Below the pieces are notes generated by a model. That model ran no database searches, had not been told where the DNA came from, and saw only the letters and a list, made by a program, of their open reading frames with translations. A stretch of DNA of 64,000 nt, taken from the NCBI RefSeq assembly GCF_000170755.1, contig NZ_ABCK01000007.1, forward strand, positions 248,001-312,000, in the 5' to 3' direction. Shown piece after piece: positions 8,652 through 16,839 of the stretch. This DNA is from Lentisphaera araneosa HTCC2155. Lineage in GTDB: Bacteria; Verrucomicrobiota; Lentisphaeria; Lentisphaerales; Lentisphaeraceae. Position numbers and translations under genes: made by a program. Positions within the stretch are counted from its first letter, which is position 1. The number at the start of each line of letters is the position of its first letter.

Positions 8652-9338
8652 ATGAAAAAATTTACTTTAATAGAATTACTCGTGGTGGTGGCGATTATTG
8701 GGGTGTTGGCTTCTTTGCTTTTACCCGTGCTAGGAAAGACGAGGGAAGCCGCCAGACGAACTCAATGTGTGAATAATCAAAGGAATCATTCGACGGCAAT
8801 GTTTATGTACTTCGATGATAACGAGCAGTCTCATCCAGCAGATAAGATTCAAGACTCTGCGGCGAGTGGTAATACTCGTCGTGGTAGCAATTGGTTCGGT
8901 AAAGCAGGGACGCAAAATGCAAGCATTACAGTAGCGATGCGCCCGCTTAATCAATATTTACAAAAGCAAAGTGAAACGGGTGAGATGCCTGTCGCGAAAT
9001 GTCCTTCAGATCATCAAGATATGGATGAATATACAAAATGGGGTTCCTCCTATTACCGCAATAAAGAAGCGGCGATGCAAGATAGTTCTGACGGGGATTC
9101 ACCCTCCTTGAAAATCACTGACATTATCAATCCATCAAAGCTAGTGTTACACGGTGAATTGGGTGGGATTTGGTCAATATCCAATGCAAATCGAGCACAG
9201 CTAGATAAGTTTTATACCCATACGGATTTGGGTGATACACGTTGGGTTTTGCAGTTCTCAGATGGGCATGTTGCCAATACTTACGTCATCCCTGGTGATG
9301 AGGGGTCAGCAGGGAATTATCTTTGGTTTAATGAATAA
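8652..9338 (+). CDS. Pseudopilin-like protein with type IV pilin/T2SS N-terminal methylation motif, 228 aa
   Basis: The N-terminus M-K-K-F-T-L-I-E-L-L-V-V-V-A-I-I-G-V-L is a class III prepilin signal with the conserved Glu at mature position +5, followed by the long hydrophobic helix. The residue before Phe is Lys rather than the Gly normally required by prepilin peptidase. The remainder has the layout of the DUF1559-like pseudopilins abundant in PVC bacteria, with D-G-H near the C-terminus. A 16-base gap separates it from the next sulfatase, so they are probably co-transcribed. Its role (secretion pseudopilus or cell-surface fibre) is not shown. GAGATGAGAA upstream of the ATG can serve as ribosome-binding site. 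Confidence 0.88.
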   Translation: MKKFTLIELLVVVAIIGVLASLLLPVLGKTREAARRTQCVNNQRNHSTAMFMYFDDNEQSHPADKIQDSAASGNTRRGSNWFGKAGTQNASITVAMRPLNQYLQKQSETGEMPVAKCPSDHQDMDEYTKWGSSYYRNKEAAMQDSSDGDSPSLKITDIINPSKLVLHGELGGIWSISNANRAQLDKFYTHTDLGDTRWVLQFSDGHVANTYVIPGDEGSAGNYLWFNE

Positions 9339-9354
9339 GGAAACAGGTGAAAAA

Positions 9355-10851
9355 ATGAAATTATTATATTACATATTGACAGTATCAATGAGCTTGGGGC
9401 TCTGGGCTGATGAACGGCCGAATATCGTTTTGATCATGGCCGACGACATGGGGCGCGAAACAGTGGGAGCTCATGGGGGCTTGGATTACTCGACGCCCGT
9501 TCTCGACAAAATTGGTTCAGAGGGCCTGACTTTCGATCACTGTTATTCCTTGCCCATTTGTACGCCATCCCGAGTCAAAATCATGACGGGTCAGTATGGC
9601 TTTCGCAATTATCGCCAATTTGGTCTCTTGCCCTCGAGCGAAGTGACTTTTGGCAATGCCTTACAAAAGGCTGGTTATGCGACCTGCATAACGGGCAAGT
9701 GGCAGCTCGGTGGCGATCATCAGCAAATATTGAATTTTGGTTGGGATGAGTACTGTTTAACAAATGGAGTGAAGCCGAAGAATCCCCAAGACAAGCCTCT
9801 AATTCAGGGGCGCGAACGTTACTGGCAAACTGCCAATGTCATTGCCAATGGCAAGTATTATAAACCCCGTTGCCATTTTTATGGGCCGGACATGGTTAAT
9901 GAATATGCTTGCGATTTTATTAAGCGTAAAAAAGACAAGCCCTTTTTCCTGTACTACCCAATGATTCTCCCTCACTCACCCTGGGCACCAACACCTCATT
10001 CGAAAGATGGTGATAAGAGCGGTGCTAAAGTTTCTGAAGTACGCTTTTTTAAAGATAATATCGAGTACATTGATCATCTCGTAGGCAATGTGGTGAAAGC
10101 ATTGGAAGAGAGTGGTCAGCGCGATAATACCCTATTGATTTTTACAGGAGATAATGGCTCGGGTTACCCCGTTCCAGTGACGCGTTCCAATGAAAATATG
10201 AAACGCATTGTTTCCCTCAAAGGTTGGGGAGATTATGATGAAATCATTGTGGAAGCTGGAGAGAAATCACCAAAAAGTTCAAAAGGGATTCAAGAAGGTC
10301 CCATCACTCGAACAAGTTATGGAGAAATCCCTGGGCGTAAAAATTTGATGTTGCGAGATGGAACAGGTGTGCCTTGTGTGATGCAATGGCCAAAGTACAG
10401 CGCTCAGTATAATGAACACAAGCTAGATGATCTCATCGATTTTTCCGATTTTTTTGCGACCTTCGCAGAACTTGCGGGAGTGAAAGGTCAGTTTGAAAAT
10501 GATGGCATCTCCTTTGCCTCGCGTTTAAAGGGTGAAGGCAAGAATTCTCGTGAGTTTGTTTTCTGTCATTATTGGAAGTCGGGCCGTGATCCACGAGGTG
10601 CGCGTGATGCGATTCACAACGGCAAATATAAGATCTATAATAACGGTGACTTTTTTGACTTGGAGAAAGATCCGGATGAGAAAAAAGCGCTCAAAATCAC
10701 TGAGATGAATGAAGGGCAATTAAAAGCTCGTGCCGAATTGATGAATGCTTATTATCAATTGCGTGGGATGAATTTACCGGCGACGGAAGTTTCTGATAAA
10801 GCAGCCCCATCAAAGAAGAAAAAGAAAAACTCAAAGAAGAAAAAAGCATGA
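9355..10851 (+). CDS. Secreted sulfatase, 498 aa
   Basis: The start is the ATG at 9355, which gives M-K-L-L-Y-Y-I-L-T-V-S-M-S-L-G-L-W-A as signal peptide; the longer frame from 9232 lies inside the pseudopilin gene and is not used. The formylglycine motif is C-T-P-S-R-V-K-I-M-T-G-Q with Cys69. N-terminal metal ligands are in M-A-D-D-M and the C-side ligands in F-T-G-D-N-G-S. The protein ends in a Lys-rich tail (K-K-K-K-K-N-S-K-K-K-K-A). It follows the pseudopilin after 16 bases and overlaps the next sulfatase by four bases (ATGA), so this is a translationally coupled operon. An insertion after the D-N-G motif (about residues 275-325) distinguishes it from its neighbours; the substrate is unknown. 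Confidence 0.92.
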   Translation: MKLLYYILTVSMSLGLWADERPNIVLIMADDMGRETVGAHGGLDYSTPVLDKIGSEGLTFDHCYSLPICTPSRVKIMTGQYGFRNYRQFGLLPSSEVTFGNALQKAGYATCITGKWQLGGDHQQILNFGWDEYCLTNGVKPKNPQDKPLIQGRERYWQTANVIANGKYYKPRCHFYGPDMVNEYACDFIKRKKDKPFFLYYPMILPHSPWAPTPHSKDGDKSGAKVSEVRFFKDNIEYIDHLVGNVVKALEESGQRDNTLLIFTGDNGSGYPVPVTRSNENMKRIVSLKGWGDYDEIIVEAGEKSPKSSKGIQEGPITRTSYGEIPGRKNLMLRDGTGVPCVMQWPKYSAQYNEHKLDDLIDFSDFFATFAELAGVKGQFENDGISFASRLKGEGKNSREFVFCHYWKSGRDPRGARDAIHNGKYKIYNNGDFFDLEKDPDEKKALKITEMNEGQLKARAELMNAYYQLRGMNLPATEVSDKAAPSKKKKKNSKKKKA

Positions 10852-12188
10852 AGTTTTTATTCAGTTTGATGGGCTTTGTCGCCCTGCTTAGGGCAGCTGA
10901 CAAGCCCAATATAGTTCTCGTCTTTGCAGATGATATGGGCTGGGGTGATGTGGCTTATCATGGGGTGGAAGATGCTCAGACACCCGCCATTGATGCAATT
11001 GCAAAAGGGGGCGTTTGGTTTGAGCAGGGTTATGCGGCGGCATCCGTTTGTGGGCCTTCTCGAGCCGGGATTTTGACGGGACGTTATCAGCAACTCTTCG
11101 GTGTGGTGACCAATGGCGATGCCGACAAGGGCATTCCCAAGAGTCAAAAAAATATCGCTGAGTTACTGAAGCCCGCGGGTTATAAATCAGGGGCTTTTGG
11201 CAAATGGCATTTGGGTAGTAAGAAGGGTCAATTTCCCAATGATCGTGGCTTTGATACTTTCTATGGTTTCCATTTTGGAGCTCATGATTATTACCGAGCA
11301 GATAAAAAATTAAACAAAAAGAAAAAGGGCTACGCACCCATTTACTTCAATCAAGACATTGTGGATTACAAAGAAGGCGATTACCTAACTGAAAAGATCA
11401 CTGATCATGCCGTGGAGTTCATAGAAGAGAATAAAGATCAGCCCTTTTTCATGTATGTGGCTTATAACTCAGTACATTCCCCCTGGCAAGTGCCCGATGA
11501 ATATTTAGCGAGAATCCCAGAGTCAGTTCCAGCGTATCGTCGACTCTTTTTAGCGATGGTTTTAGCCATGGATGATGGCGTGGGAAGAATACGCGCTAAA
11601 CTCAAGGAACTCAACTTAGATGAGAATACGATTTTTGTCTTCACTACCGATAATGGCAGTCCTAAAATTGGTAACAAAAAGCCAAATGAAGGTCAATACC
11701 GCATGTCAATGAGTCAGGGCTTTCGAGGTTATAAAGGCGATACTTATGAGGGCGGAATTCGCGTACCTTTTTGTATGAGCTGGCCGAAGAAAATTAAATC
11801 GGGGAATAAGTTTGAAGCTCCAGTGATTGCTTATGACTTAGCACCTACTTTTTTAAGTGCTGCAAGTTTGGAGTACAGCACAAAGCAGTTTAGTGGCAAG
11901 GATCTGCTTCCTTATCTTGAAGATGAACAAAAAGGTCGGCCCCACGAAACCTTATTTTGGCATCGCCATAGTGGATTAGATGATTATGCCGTTCGTCACG
12001 GTGATTGGAAACTGACCTACAATGACCAAGAAGGGACGAGTAAAGACTTTTTGAAAAAGGTCCACCTAAAGCTCTTTAACCTTAAGCAAGATCCCTACGA
12101 AAAAAAAGATCTCGCGGATTCCATGCCCGAAAAACTTCAGCAGCTTAAACAACTCTATTTTAATTGGCATGAGACACATGCGAAGTAG
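10848..12188 (+). CDS. Secreted sulfatase, 446 aa
   Basis: The ATG at 10848 overlaps the stop of the preceding sulfatase (ATGA), so translation is likely coupled. A signal peptide occupies residues 1-17. The formylglycine motif is C-G-P-S-R-A-G-I-L-T-G-R with Cys68; F-A-D-D-M-G-W-G-D and T-T-D-N-G-S complete the metal centre. The compact length and the Y-E-G-G-I-R-V-P-F block are typical of exo-acting S1 sulfatases. It is close in sequence to the enzyme at 12469, so the two may be recent paralogues. A family B repeat follows the stop codon. Confidence 0.93.
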   Translation: MKFLFSLMGFVALLRAADKPNIVLVFADDMGWGDVAYHGVEDAQTPAIDAIAKGGVWFEQGYAAASVCGPSRAGILTGRYQQLFGVVTNGDADKGIPKSQKNIAELLKPAGYKSGAFGKWHLGSKKGQFPNDRGFDTFYGFHFGAHDYYRADKKLNKKKKGYAPIYFNQDIVDYKEGDYLTEKITDHAVEFIEENKDQPFFMYVAYNSVHSPWQVPDEYLARIPESVPAYRRLFLAMVLAMDDGVGRIRAKLKELNLDENTIFVFTTDNGSPKIGNKKPNEGQYRMSMSQGFRGYKGDTYEGGIRVPFCMSWPKKIKSGNKFEAPVIAYDLAPTFLSAASLEYSTKQFSGKDLLPYLEDEQKGRPHETLFWHRHSGLDDYAVRHGDWKLTYNDQEGTSKDFLKKVHLKLFNLKQDPYEKKDLADSMPEKLQQLKQLYFNWHETHAK

Positions 12189-12235
12189 CAAGCCGTTCAT
12201 TTGTTGCAGAGTTGTCATCTGAGTCGATCGGGCTT

Positions 12236-12321
12236 CGCCCTGCAGATAAAAGCTGGGAGCCCCGCATTCCATGCGGAATTTGACTCGAGAGTTGACATTT
12301 AGAAGTCGTTTGAATGCCGAG
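12236..12321. repeat. Family B interspersed repeat, copy 6 with tail
   Basis: TGCAGATAAAAGCTGGGAGC leads into CCGCAT-TCC-ATGCGG (12262-12276) and then the tail GGAATTTGACTCGA...GAATGCCGAG. That tail matches the end of the 4.7-4.95 kb array with only a few substitutions. It lies in the 12189-12468 gap between two sulfatases, where nothing else was recognised. Confidence 0.88.
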
Positions 12322-12468
12322 CTCCCAGGGAAAACATAGTATGGCTTTAGCGTGTGAGATCAGAATAATGACTTAGGGTGGGAAGTAAGAAAATAATGAG
12401 TGAGTCGTCATATAATAAAAAGCAGGGGCGTAGTACCTTAAAATAGAATTTATAAAGGATACGATTTA

Positions 12469-13866
12469 ATGAGAAATCTTGCTCTGCAGTTTTTATGTTT
12501 TGTACTTGCTTCACTGAGTGCGAGCGCCGCAAAACCCAATATCATTGTTATTTTAGCGGACGATTTGGGTTATGGTGATGTGAGTTATCATGGTACTTTA
12601 AAAGAGACCACGACGCCGCATATTGACTCCATTGCTCAAAGTGGTGCTTGGTTTCAAAATGGCTACTCGGCGGCACCCGTTTGTGGGCCCTCACGTGCGG
12701 GCTTATTGTCGGGGCGTTATCAGCAGCGTTTTGGCTATTATGATAATATCGGTCCCTTTACTTTAAATAAAGATGTGGAAGCGGGCTTGCCACTGAGTCA
12801 AAAATTGATTCCTGAAATCCTTGTGAAAGAGGGCTATGCGACGGGCATGGTGGGGAAATGGCACGATGGCGATCAACACAAGTTTTGGCCTTATAATCGT
12901 GGTTTTCAAGAGTTCTATGGCTTCAATAATGGCGCGATTAATAACTGGGTTCTCAAAGGCGAAAATCATACCGTGGATGAATGGGGAGCCGTCCACCGTG
13001 AGAATAAGCGCGTTGAAAATAGCGGAGAATACATGACCGAAGCTTTTGGTCGCGAAGCGGTCGAGTTTATCGATCGCCATAAAACCGAGCCTTTCTTCCT
13101 CTACCTCTCCTTTAATGCGGTTCACGGTCCACTTCAGGCACCCAAATCATACACCAATCAATTCAAACATATCAAACCTGAAAACCGTGCCCTTTGTTTG
13201 GCCATGCTAAAATCAATGGATGATAATATTGGTTTGGTACTCGAAAAACTTCGTAAGGAAGGTCTCGAGGAAAATACAATTATCTTCTTTACTTCGGATA
13301 ATGGTGGTAAACTCAAGGGGAATTATTCTTTTAATGGTAAGTACCGTGGAGAGAAAAACACGGTCTTTGACGGTGGGCTCCACGTTCCCTATGCAGTGCA
13401 ATGGAAAGCACAAATTCCCGCACAAACAAAAGCCTTAGAAGCTCCAGTGCACTCCATCGATTTAGCCCACACAATTTTCGCCGCTGCGGGCGTTGAAATC
13501 AAGGATGAATATAAGTTAGATGGTCGCAATCTTCTTCCCTACTTAAAGAATCAATCTGATTTTGATGACCGAAACCTCTATTGGGCGAATAACGCAAATA
13601 TTGCCATCCGAGATAATAAGTGGAAGTACCTTAAGCAAGCAGGTAAAACTTACCTCTTTAATTTAGAAGAAGATCCCTATGAGTCGAACAACCTCGTGAG
13701 TCAGTATCCCGAAAAAGCTCAAGATATGCAAAAACGTCACGATGCTTGGCAAGCAAATAATGCACCACAACTCTTCGGCTGGAATCCCAATAATTGCAAA
13801 TATAATGCAGGTTATCGCGGCAGAATGGGCGGTGAACACGGGAAGAATAAGAAGCGCAAAAAATAA
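12469..13866 (+). CDS. Secreted sulfatase, 465 aa
   Basis: The ATG at 12469 opens a signal peptide (L-A-S-L-S-A-S-A-A). The formylglycine motif is C-G-P-S-R-A-G-L-L-S-G-R with Cys72. L-A-D-D-L-G-Y-G-D and T-S-D-N-G-G contribute metal ligands, and the V-F-D-G-G-L-H-V-P-Y block follows. The C-terminus is Lys/Arg-rich (K-N-K-K-R-K-K). AAAGGATACG lies about 7 bases upstream as a ribosome-binding site. It has its own 280-base upstream gap with a repeat, so it is probably transcribed separately from the 8652-12188 operon. Confidence 0.93.
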   Translation: MRNLALQFLCFVLASLSASAAKPNIIVILADDLGYGDVSYHGTLKETTTPHIDSIAQSGAWFQNGYSAAPVCGPSRAGLLSGRYQQRFGYYDNIGPFTLNKDVEAGLPLSQKLIPEILVKEGYATGMVGKWHDGDQHKFWPYNRGFQEFYGFNNGAINNWVLKGENHTVDEWGAVHRENKRVENSGEYMTEAFGREAVEFIDRHKTEPFFLYLSFNAVHGPLQAPKSYTNQFKHIKPENRALCLAMLKSMDDNIGLVLEKLRKEGLEENTIIFFTSDNGGKLKGNYSFNGKYRGEKNTVFDGGLHVPYAVQWKAQIPAQTKALEAPVHSIDLAHTIFAAAGVEIKDEYKLDGRNLLPYLKNQSDFDDRNLYWANNANIAIRDNKWKYLKQAGKTYLFNLEEDPYESNNLVSQYPEKAQDMQKRHDAWQANNAPQLFGWNPNNCKYNAGYRGRMGGEHGKNKKRKK

Positions 13867-13898
13867 GAGGGGTATCGGGAGGTATTCTCATATTGTGG

Positions 13899-14064
13899 TA
13901 CTCGGGGGCAGCCCCGCACGCTGTGAGGGTTGCCACCCTCAACTGGCGGATGGTTTAAGGAGAGGTTTATGAGTATAAAATTACCAGTGATTTCTGATAT
14001 GGTGTTACTCGGGGGCAGCCCCGAACGCTGTGAGGGTTGCCACCCTCAACTGGCGGATGGTTTA
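13899..14064. repeat. Pair of 59-bp direct repeats with TGCC-loop hairpins
   Basis: TACTCGGGGGCAGCCCCG...GGCGGATGGTTTA occurs at 13899-13957 and 14006-14064, 107 bp apart, with one clear substitution. Each copy contains TGAGGGT-TGCC-ACCCTCA (13924-13941; 14031-14048), a 7-bp stem with a TGCC loop, and a short GGGG-CAG-CCCC hairpin. The pair lies between a convergent sulfatase and sigma-factor gene. Confidence 0.88.
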
Positions 14065-14092
14065 GAGATTAAGTGCGGGTGCTTTGCACAGG

Positions 14093-14152
14093 AGAGGGGC
14101 GCTGTCCCCCTCGAGCTCCCCTAGCAAGGACTTGCCAGTCCTTGACCAGGCA
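14093..14152. repeat. Family A hairpin repeat, copy at 14.1 kb
   Basis: Two hairpins lie in tandem. The first is GAGAGGGGCGCTGTCCCCCTC. The second is CAAGGACT-TGCC-AGTCCTTG (14125-14144), with an 8-bp stem and TGCC loop, followed by ACCAGGCA. Related copies occur at 57.5 kb and 59.4 kb with changed stems and the same TGCC. No T-tract is present, so it is not a standard terminator, although it lies just past the 3' end of the sigma-factor gene. Confidence 0.85.
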
Positions 14153-14161
14153 TTCAAGTTT

Positions 14162-14770
14162 TTAACTCAGTTCTCTTTTGAGGCGAGCGACTTCGTCTTT
14201 GAGCTTGGTCATGACGCGTTTTTTATAAACCGCAATGGTGTTAGCAGGAATATCGAGTTCCTCACCCAATTGCTTGGGGAGTGAGCCTGCTGCGAGGCGT
14301 TTAAAGATGGAAATAATCTTTTCAGAGAAGCTCGGAGCAATATTTTCGAGGGCCATATTATAGATATAGTTTTCCCATTCTTTTTCGGCAATTTCTTCGA
14401 TTTGATGTTCGCTAATTTGCTTGCCCAAGTCCCATAGTTCAGAATGACTTGCTTGGTCTTGGAGTTCCGTTTTTCGACTTTGCTTCCGACAGAAGTCACG
14501 AACCGTGTTTTTAGTGACTAAATAAAGCCAGGAACGGAAACGAGAAGTCTTGTCGTAGTCGAATTCGGGAAGCTTATTCCAAAGTTTAAAGAGTACTGCT
14601 TGGGTAATTTCTTCTGCATCGTGATGACGAAGATTGAGGCGCCGAGCAATGATATAGATGAAATGACGATAATAAAAGACAAATTCCTCCCACGACTTCT
14701 CGTCGTGCTGCAGGCGCACGCGCTCAAGTAGAGTGGCACGTGTCATGTGTTGTGGATTGTCTTTGTTCAT
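14162..14770 (-). CDS. ECF-family RNA polymerase sigma factor, 202 aa
   Basis: Region 2 is visible at about residues 20-95: W-E-E-F-V-F-Y-Y-R-H-F-I-Y then D-A-E-E-I-T-Q-A-V-L-F-K-L-W and the core-binding/-10 segment F-R-S-W-L-Y-L-V-T-K-N-T-V-R-D. Region 4 is at about 145-198, with L-P-K-Q-L-G-E-E-L-D-I-P-A-N-T-I-A-V-Y as the helix-turn-helix. AAGGG lies 6 bases before the ATG. It resembles the ECF groups expanded in PVC bacteria that lack an adjacent classical anti-sigma gene. A 44-residue membrane peptide is encoded 88 bases upstream on the same strand and might be part of its control; that is inference. Confidence 0.88.
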   Translation of the reverse strand: MNKDNPQHMTRATLLERVRLQHDEKSWEEFVFYYRHFIYIIARRLNLRHHDAEEITQAVLFKLWNKLPEFDYDKTSRFRSWLYLVTKNTVRDFCRKQSRKTELQDQASHSELWDLGKQISEHQIEEIAEKEWENYIYNMALENIAPSFSEKIISIFKRLAAGSLPKQLGEELDIPANTIAVYKKRVMTKLKDEVARLKRELS

Positions 14771-14858
14771 TCATTACCCTTGTTGTAAACTACACTACGT
14801 CTACAAGTGGATTTAGTTTACAAATAAGCCATCTACCTATCATTTTTATTCATTATTT

Positions 14859-14993
14859 TTATGAAATTGCTCGCGTTAGGTAGTAATAAAAGGGTAATAG
14901 ACTGACGAGCAATAGCATCAGTAAAGTGACAATGACTAAGCTAGAATTTTTACTTCTCTTTTCAGTATGGGGCAATTGAACAATAGTTTTCAT
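14859..14993 (-). CDS. Small single-pass membrane peptide, 44 aa
   Basis: This short frame lies upstream of the sigma-factor gene. ATG at 14993 is preceded by GGAGAGACTT, a good ribosome-binding site. The product has a polar, basic N-terminus (M-K-T-I-V-Q-L-P-H-T-E-K-R-S-K-N) followed by one strong hydrophobic helix (S-L-V-I-V-T-L-L-M-L-L-L-V-S-L-L-P-F) and a short Y-Y-Y-L-T-R-A-I-S end. No family is recognised. The good start site and clean helix favour a real gene over chance, but length alone limits confidence. It could act as a membrane tether or regulator for the sigma factor. Confidence 0.55.
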   Translation of the reverse strand: MKTIVQLPHTEKRSKNSSLVIVTLLMLLLVSLLPFYYYLTRAIS

Positions 14994-15072
14994 AAGTCTC
15001 TCCGGTTTCGATTAATGTAAACAGGAGGGGCTCAGAAATCAAGTTTAATCTGTAAGCGAGAGCGACGAAGGT

Positions 15073-16839
15073 TTAGTCGAGGTGTCTTTTAGTGTACTCA
15101 GGGTAATTATCGCCCAAGTAATTTTTTAAAGACTTTATAGGCGAATTAGGGAGGTCGACGAGGATAAGACCATCTAGGGTGCCTCCAAATTCTTCATCAA
15201 TGGAGAAGGAAGAAAAGGTGCCGCCCATCTTCATGTAGTGCTTGATGAGAGGGGGGATATCCTTGCCATCAGCTTCTAAATGTTTAATCAGAGAAGAGAG
15301 TTCCTCTGGATTGGAAACTTGAAGTCTGCGGCAGAGTGAATACGCTTCTTTACTCAATTTAAGAGATTTGCGTTTATCGCAAGGCTCAAGTTTATACTCA
15401 TCTTTCACTAGTGAACTGGCAATAACAGCTCGTGAGAGTGGTGAGTAGAGTGAGCTAACAGATACACCACCGAAGAGGTAGCGGTAGCTTGGGTTTCTCA
15501 TTATCCAAGTCCCGATTCCTTTCCAAAGAAGAAGTAAAGAGAATGGTTTACGTTGATATTCTGGACGTACAAAAGAGCGCCCAAGTTCAACAGCATTTTT
15601 GTGTTTTGCGATAAAGTTATCTGTATAACGATAAAATTTGGATGTGTAGAGTTTTTTGATGCCACCCTTATCCACAAGCTTGTCGACAAGCCCCATGCGA
15701 TAAGCGCCAACTACTTCTTTTTCTACGCGATTCCACATGAAGAGTTGATAGTAATGTTTATCAAACTTGTCTATATCACATGAGAATCCACTGCCTTCTC
15801 CTGCTTGACGGAAAGTGATTTCACGCAGGCGACCAATTTCCAACATTGTTTGAGGCATTTGCTTCATGGTGGCGCAATAGACCTCGATATCTTTGTAGCT
15901 TAAGAGGTGGCAATCAGCGGGGAGAGATTCAATTTCTTTATTGAGTTTCTCTCTATCAATTTCTTGAATGATTGGTTCCTGATCAGTATTGCTATAATCA
16001 AAATCCTTATTCTTATTAACTTTCTCCCCCAGAAGAAGAGTTTGAAGGCGTAGGTAATTGATGCCACGATCATCGTCATCCCAACGCTTGATTGAACTTG
16101 GGGGGATGGGTTTACCGATGCTGATAGTGACTTTGCGCCCTTTTTTGGCAAATTCTCTTGGAAGAAGTGCCGTACGAAAGGCGGGGTGAACAGCTCCCAT
16201 AGCGTTAAAAAGTAGGCTGTTACGTCCGGAGAAGTGCATGGTCACTACTGTGGCACCAGTCATTTTGGCAATGCGGAAAATTCCTGGGTTCCAATCGTCA
16301 TCACTAACGCTGCCATACTGAGGTTTAAAATTGGCCACTGAACCTGCGGGGAAGACAGCGAGAAGTCCGCCCTTTTTCAGCCACTTGATTGAATCCATAA
16401 GTGGTTTGCGGTTTTGATCGCTACCCTTAGAGAAGGCGTCGACAAAAAAACAGTCTTGGTTAAAGTGATCAATCTGTGAAATGAATTTGTTGGCAAGAGC
16501 TTTTATATCGGGGCGAAGATCTTTGAGGATGCCCATGAGCATCATTCCATCTATGCCACCGTAAGGATGGTTGGCGACAATCATTACCGGCCCATCTTTA
16601 GGGATATTGGCGATTTGTTCTTTTTTAACTTTTACGGTGAGATTAATTTTTTCGAAGAAGCTTTCGACAAATTTTTTGGTTTCTTTGACATGCCTAGTTT
16701 GTTGATAAATATCATTGAGCTTATCAATACTCAGAACTTTATTAAAAACGGGAGCCGTTAAACTGAGAAGTTTATTTTGCTCTTTGTCGAGAAGAGATTC
16801 GATACCGATTTTCACATTATCTTTTTCAGCCTTAATCAC
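15073..16839 (-). CDS. Bifunctional acyltransferase, OlsF-like (PlsC-type plus GNAT/OlsB-type), 588 aa
   Basis: The N-terminal half (about 60-280) is a glycerolipid acyltransferase-like domain: N-H-P-Y-G-G-I-D near residues 91-98 replaces the classical NHxxxxD spacing, and F-P-A-G-S-V occurs near 180. The C-terminal half (about 330-530) has the OlsB/haemolysin-type acyl-ACP-dependent N-acyltransferase features R-L-R-E-I-T-F-R-Q-A-G-E-G and E-L-G-R-S-F-V-R-P-E-Y-Q. This order matches OlsF, which makes ornithine or other aminolipids in one polypeptide; the head-group amino acid cannot be read here. The start is GTG at 16839 with GAGGA 6-7 bases upstream. It would act at the inner membrane. Confidence 0.75.
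   Translation of the reverse strand: MIKAEKDNVKIGIESLLDKEQNKLLSLTAPVFNKVLSIDKLNDIYQQTRHVKETKKFVESFFEKINLTVKVKKEQIANIPKDGPVMIVANHPYGGIDGMMLMGILKDLRPDIKALANKFISQIDHFNQDCFFVDAFSKGSDQNRKPLMDSIKWLKKGGLLAVFPAGSVANFKPQYGSVSDDDWNPGIFRIAKMTGATVVTMHFSGRNSLLFNAMGAVHPAFRTALLPREFAKKGRKVTISIGKPIPPSSIKRWDDDDRGINYLRLQTLLLGEKVNKNKDFDYSNTDQEPIIQEIDREKLNKEIESLPADCHLLSYKDIEVYCATMKQMPQTMLEIGRLREITFRQAGEGSGFSCDIDKFDKHYYQLFMWNRVEKEVVGAYRMGLVDKLVDKGGIKKLYTSKFYRYTDNFIAKHKNAVELGRSFVRPEYQRKPFSLLLLWKGIGTWIMRNPSYRYLFGGVSVSSLYSPLSRAVIASSLVKDEYKLEPCDKRKSLKLSKEAYSLCRRLQVSNPEELSSLIKHLEADGKDIPPLIKHYMKMGGTFSSFSIDEEFGGTLDGLILVDLPNSPIKSLKNYLGDNYPEYTKRHLD

Noticed and set aside
13742-14124. Small plus-strand frames crossing the 59-bp repeats
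   Set aside because: They are created by the repeat sequence (same peptide twice) and overlap the sulfatase end; no ribosome-binding site.
14125-14144. Intrinsic terminator for the ECF sigma gene
   Set aside because: No T-tract follows the hairpin on the minus strand; it fits the repeat family better.
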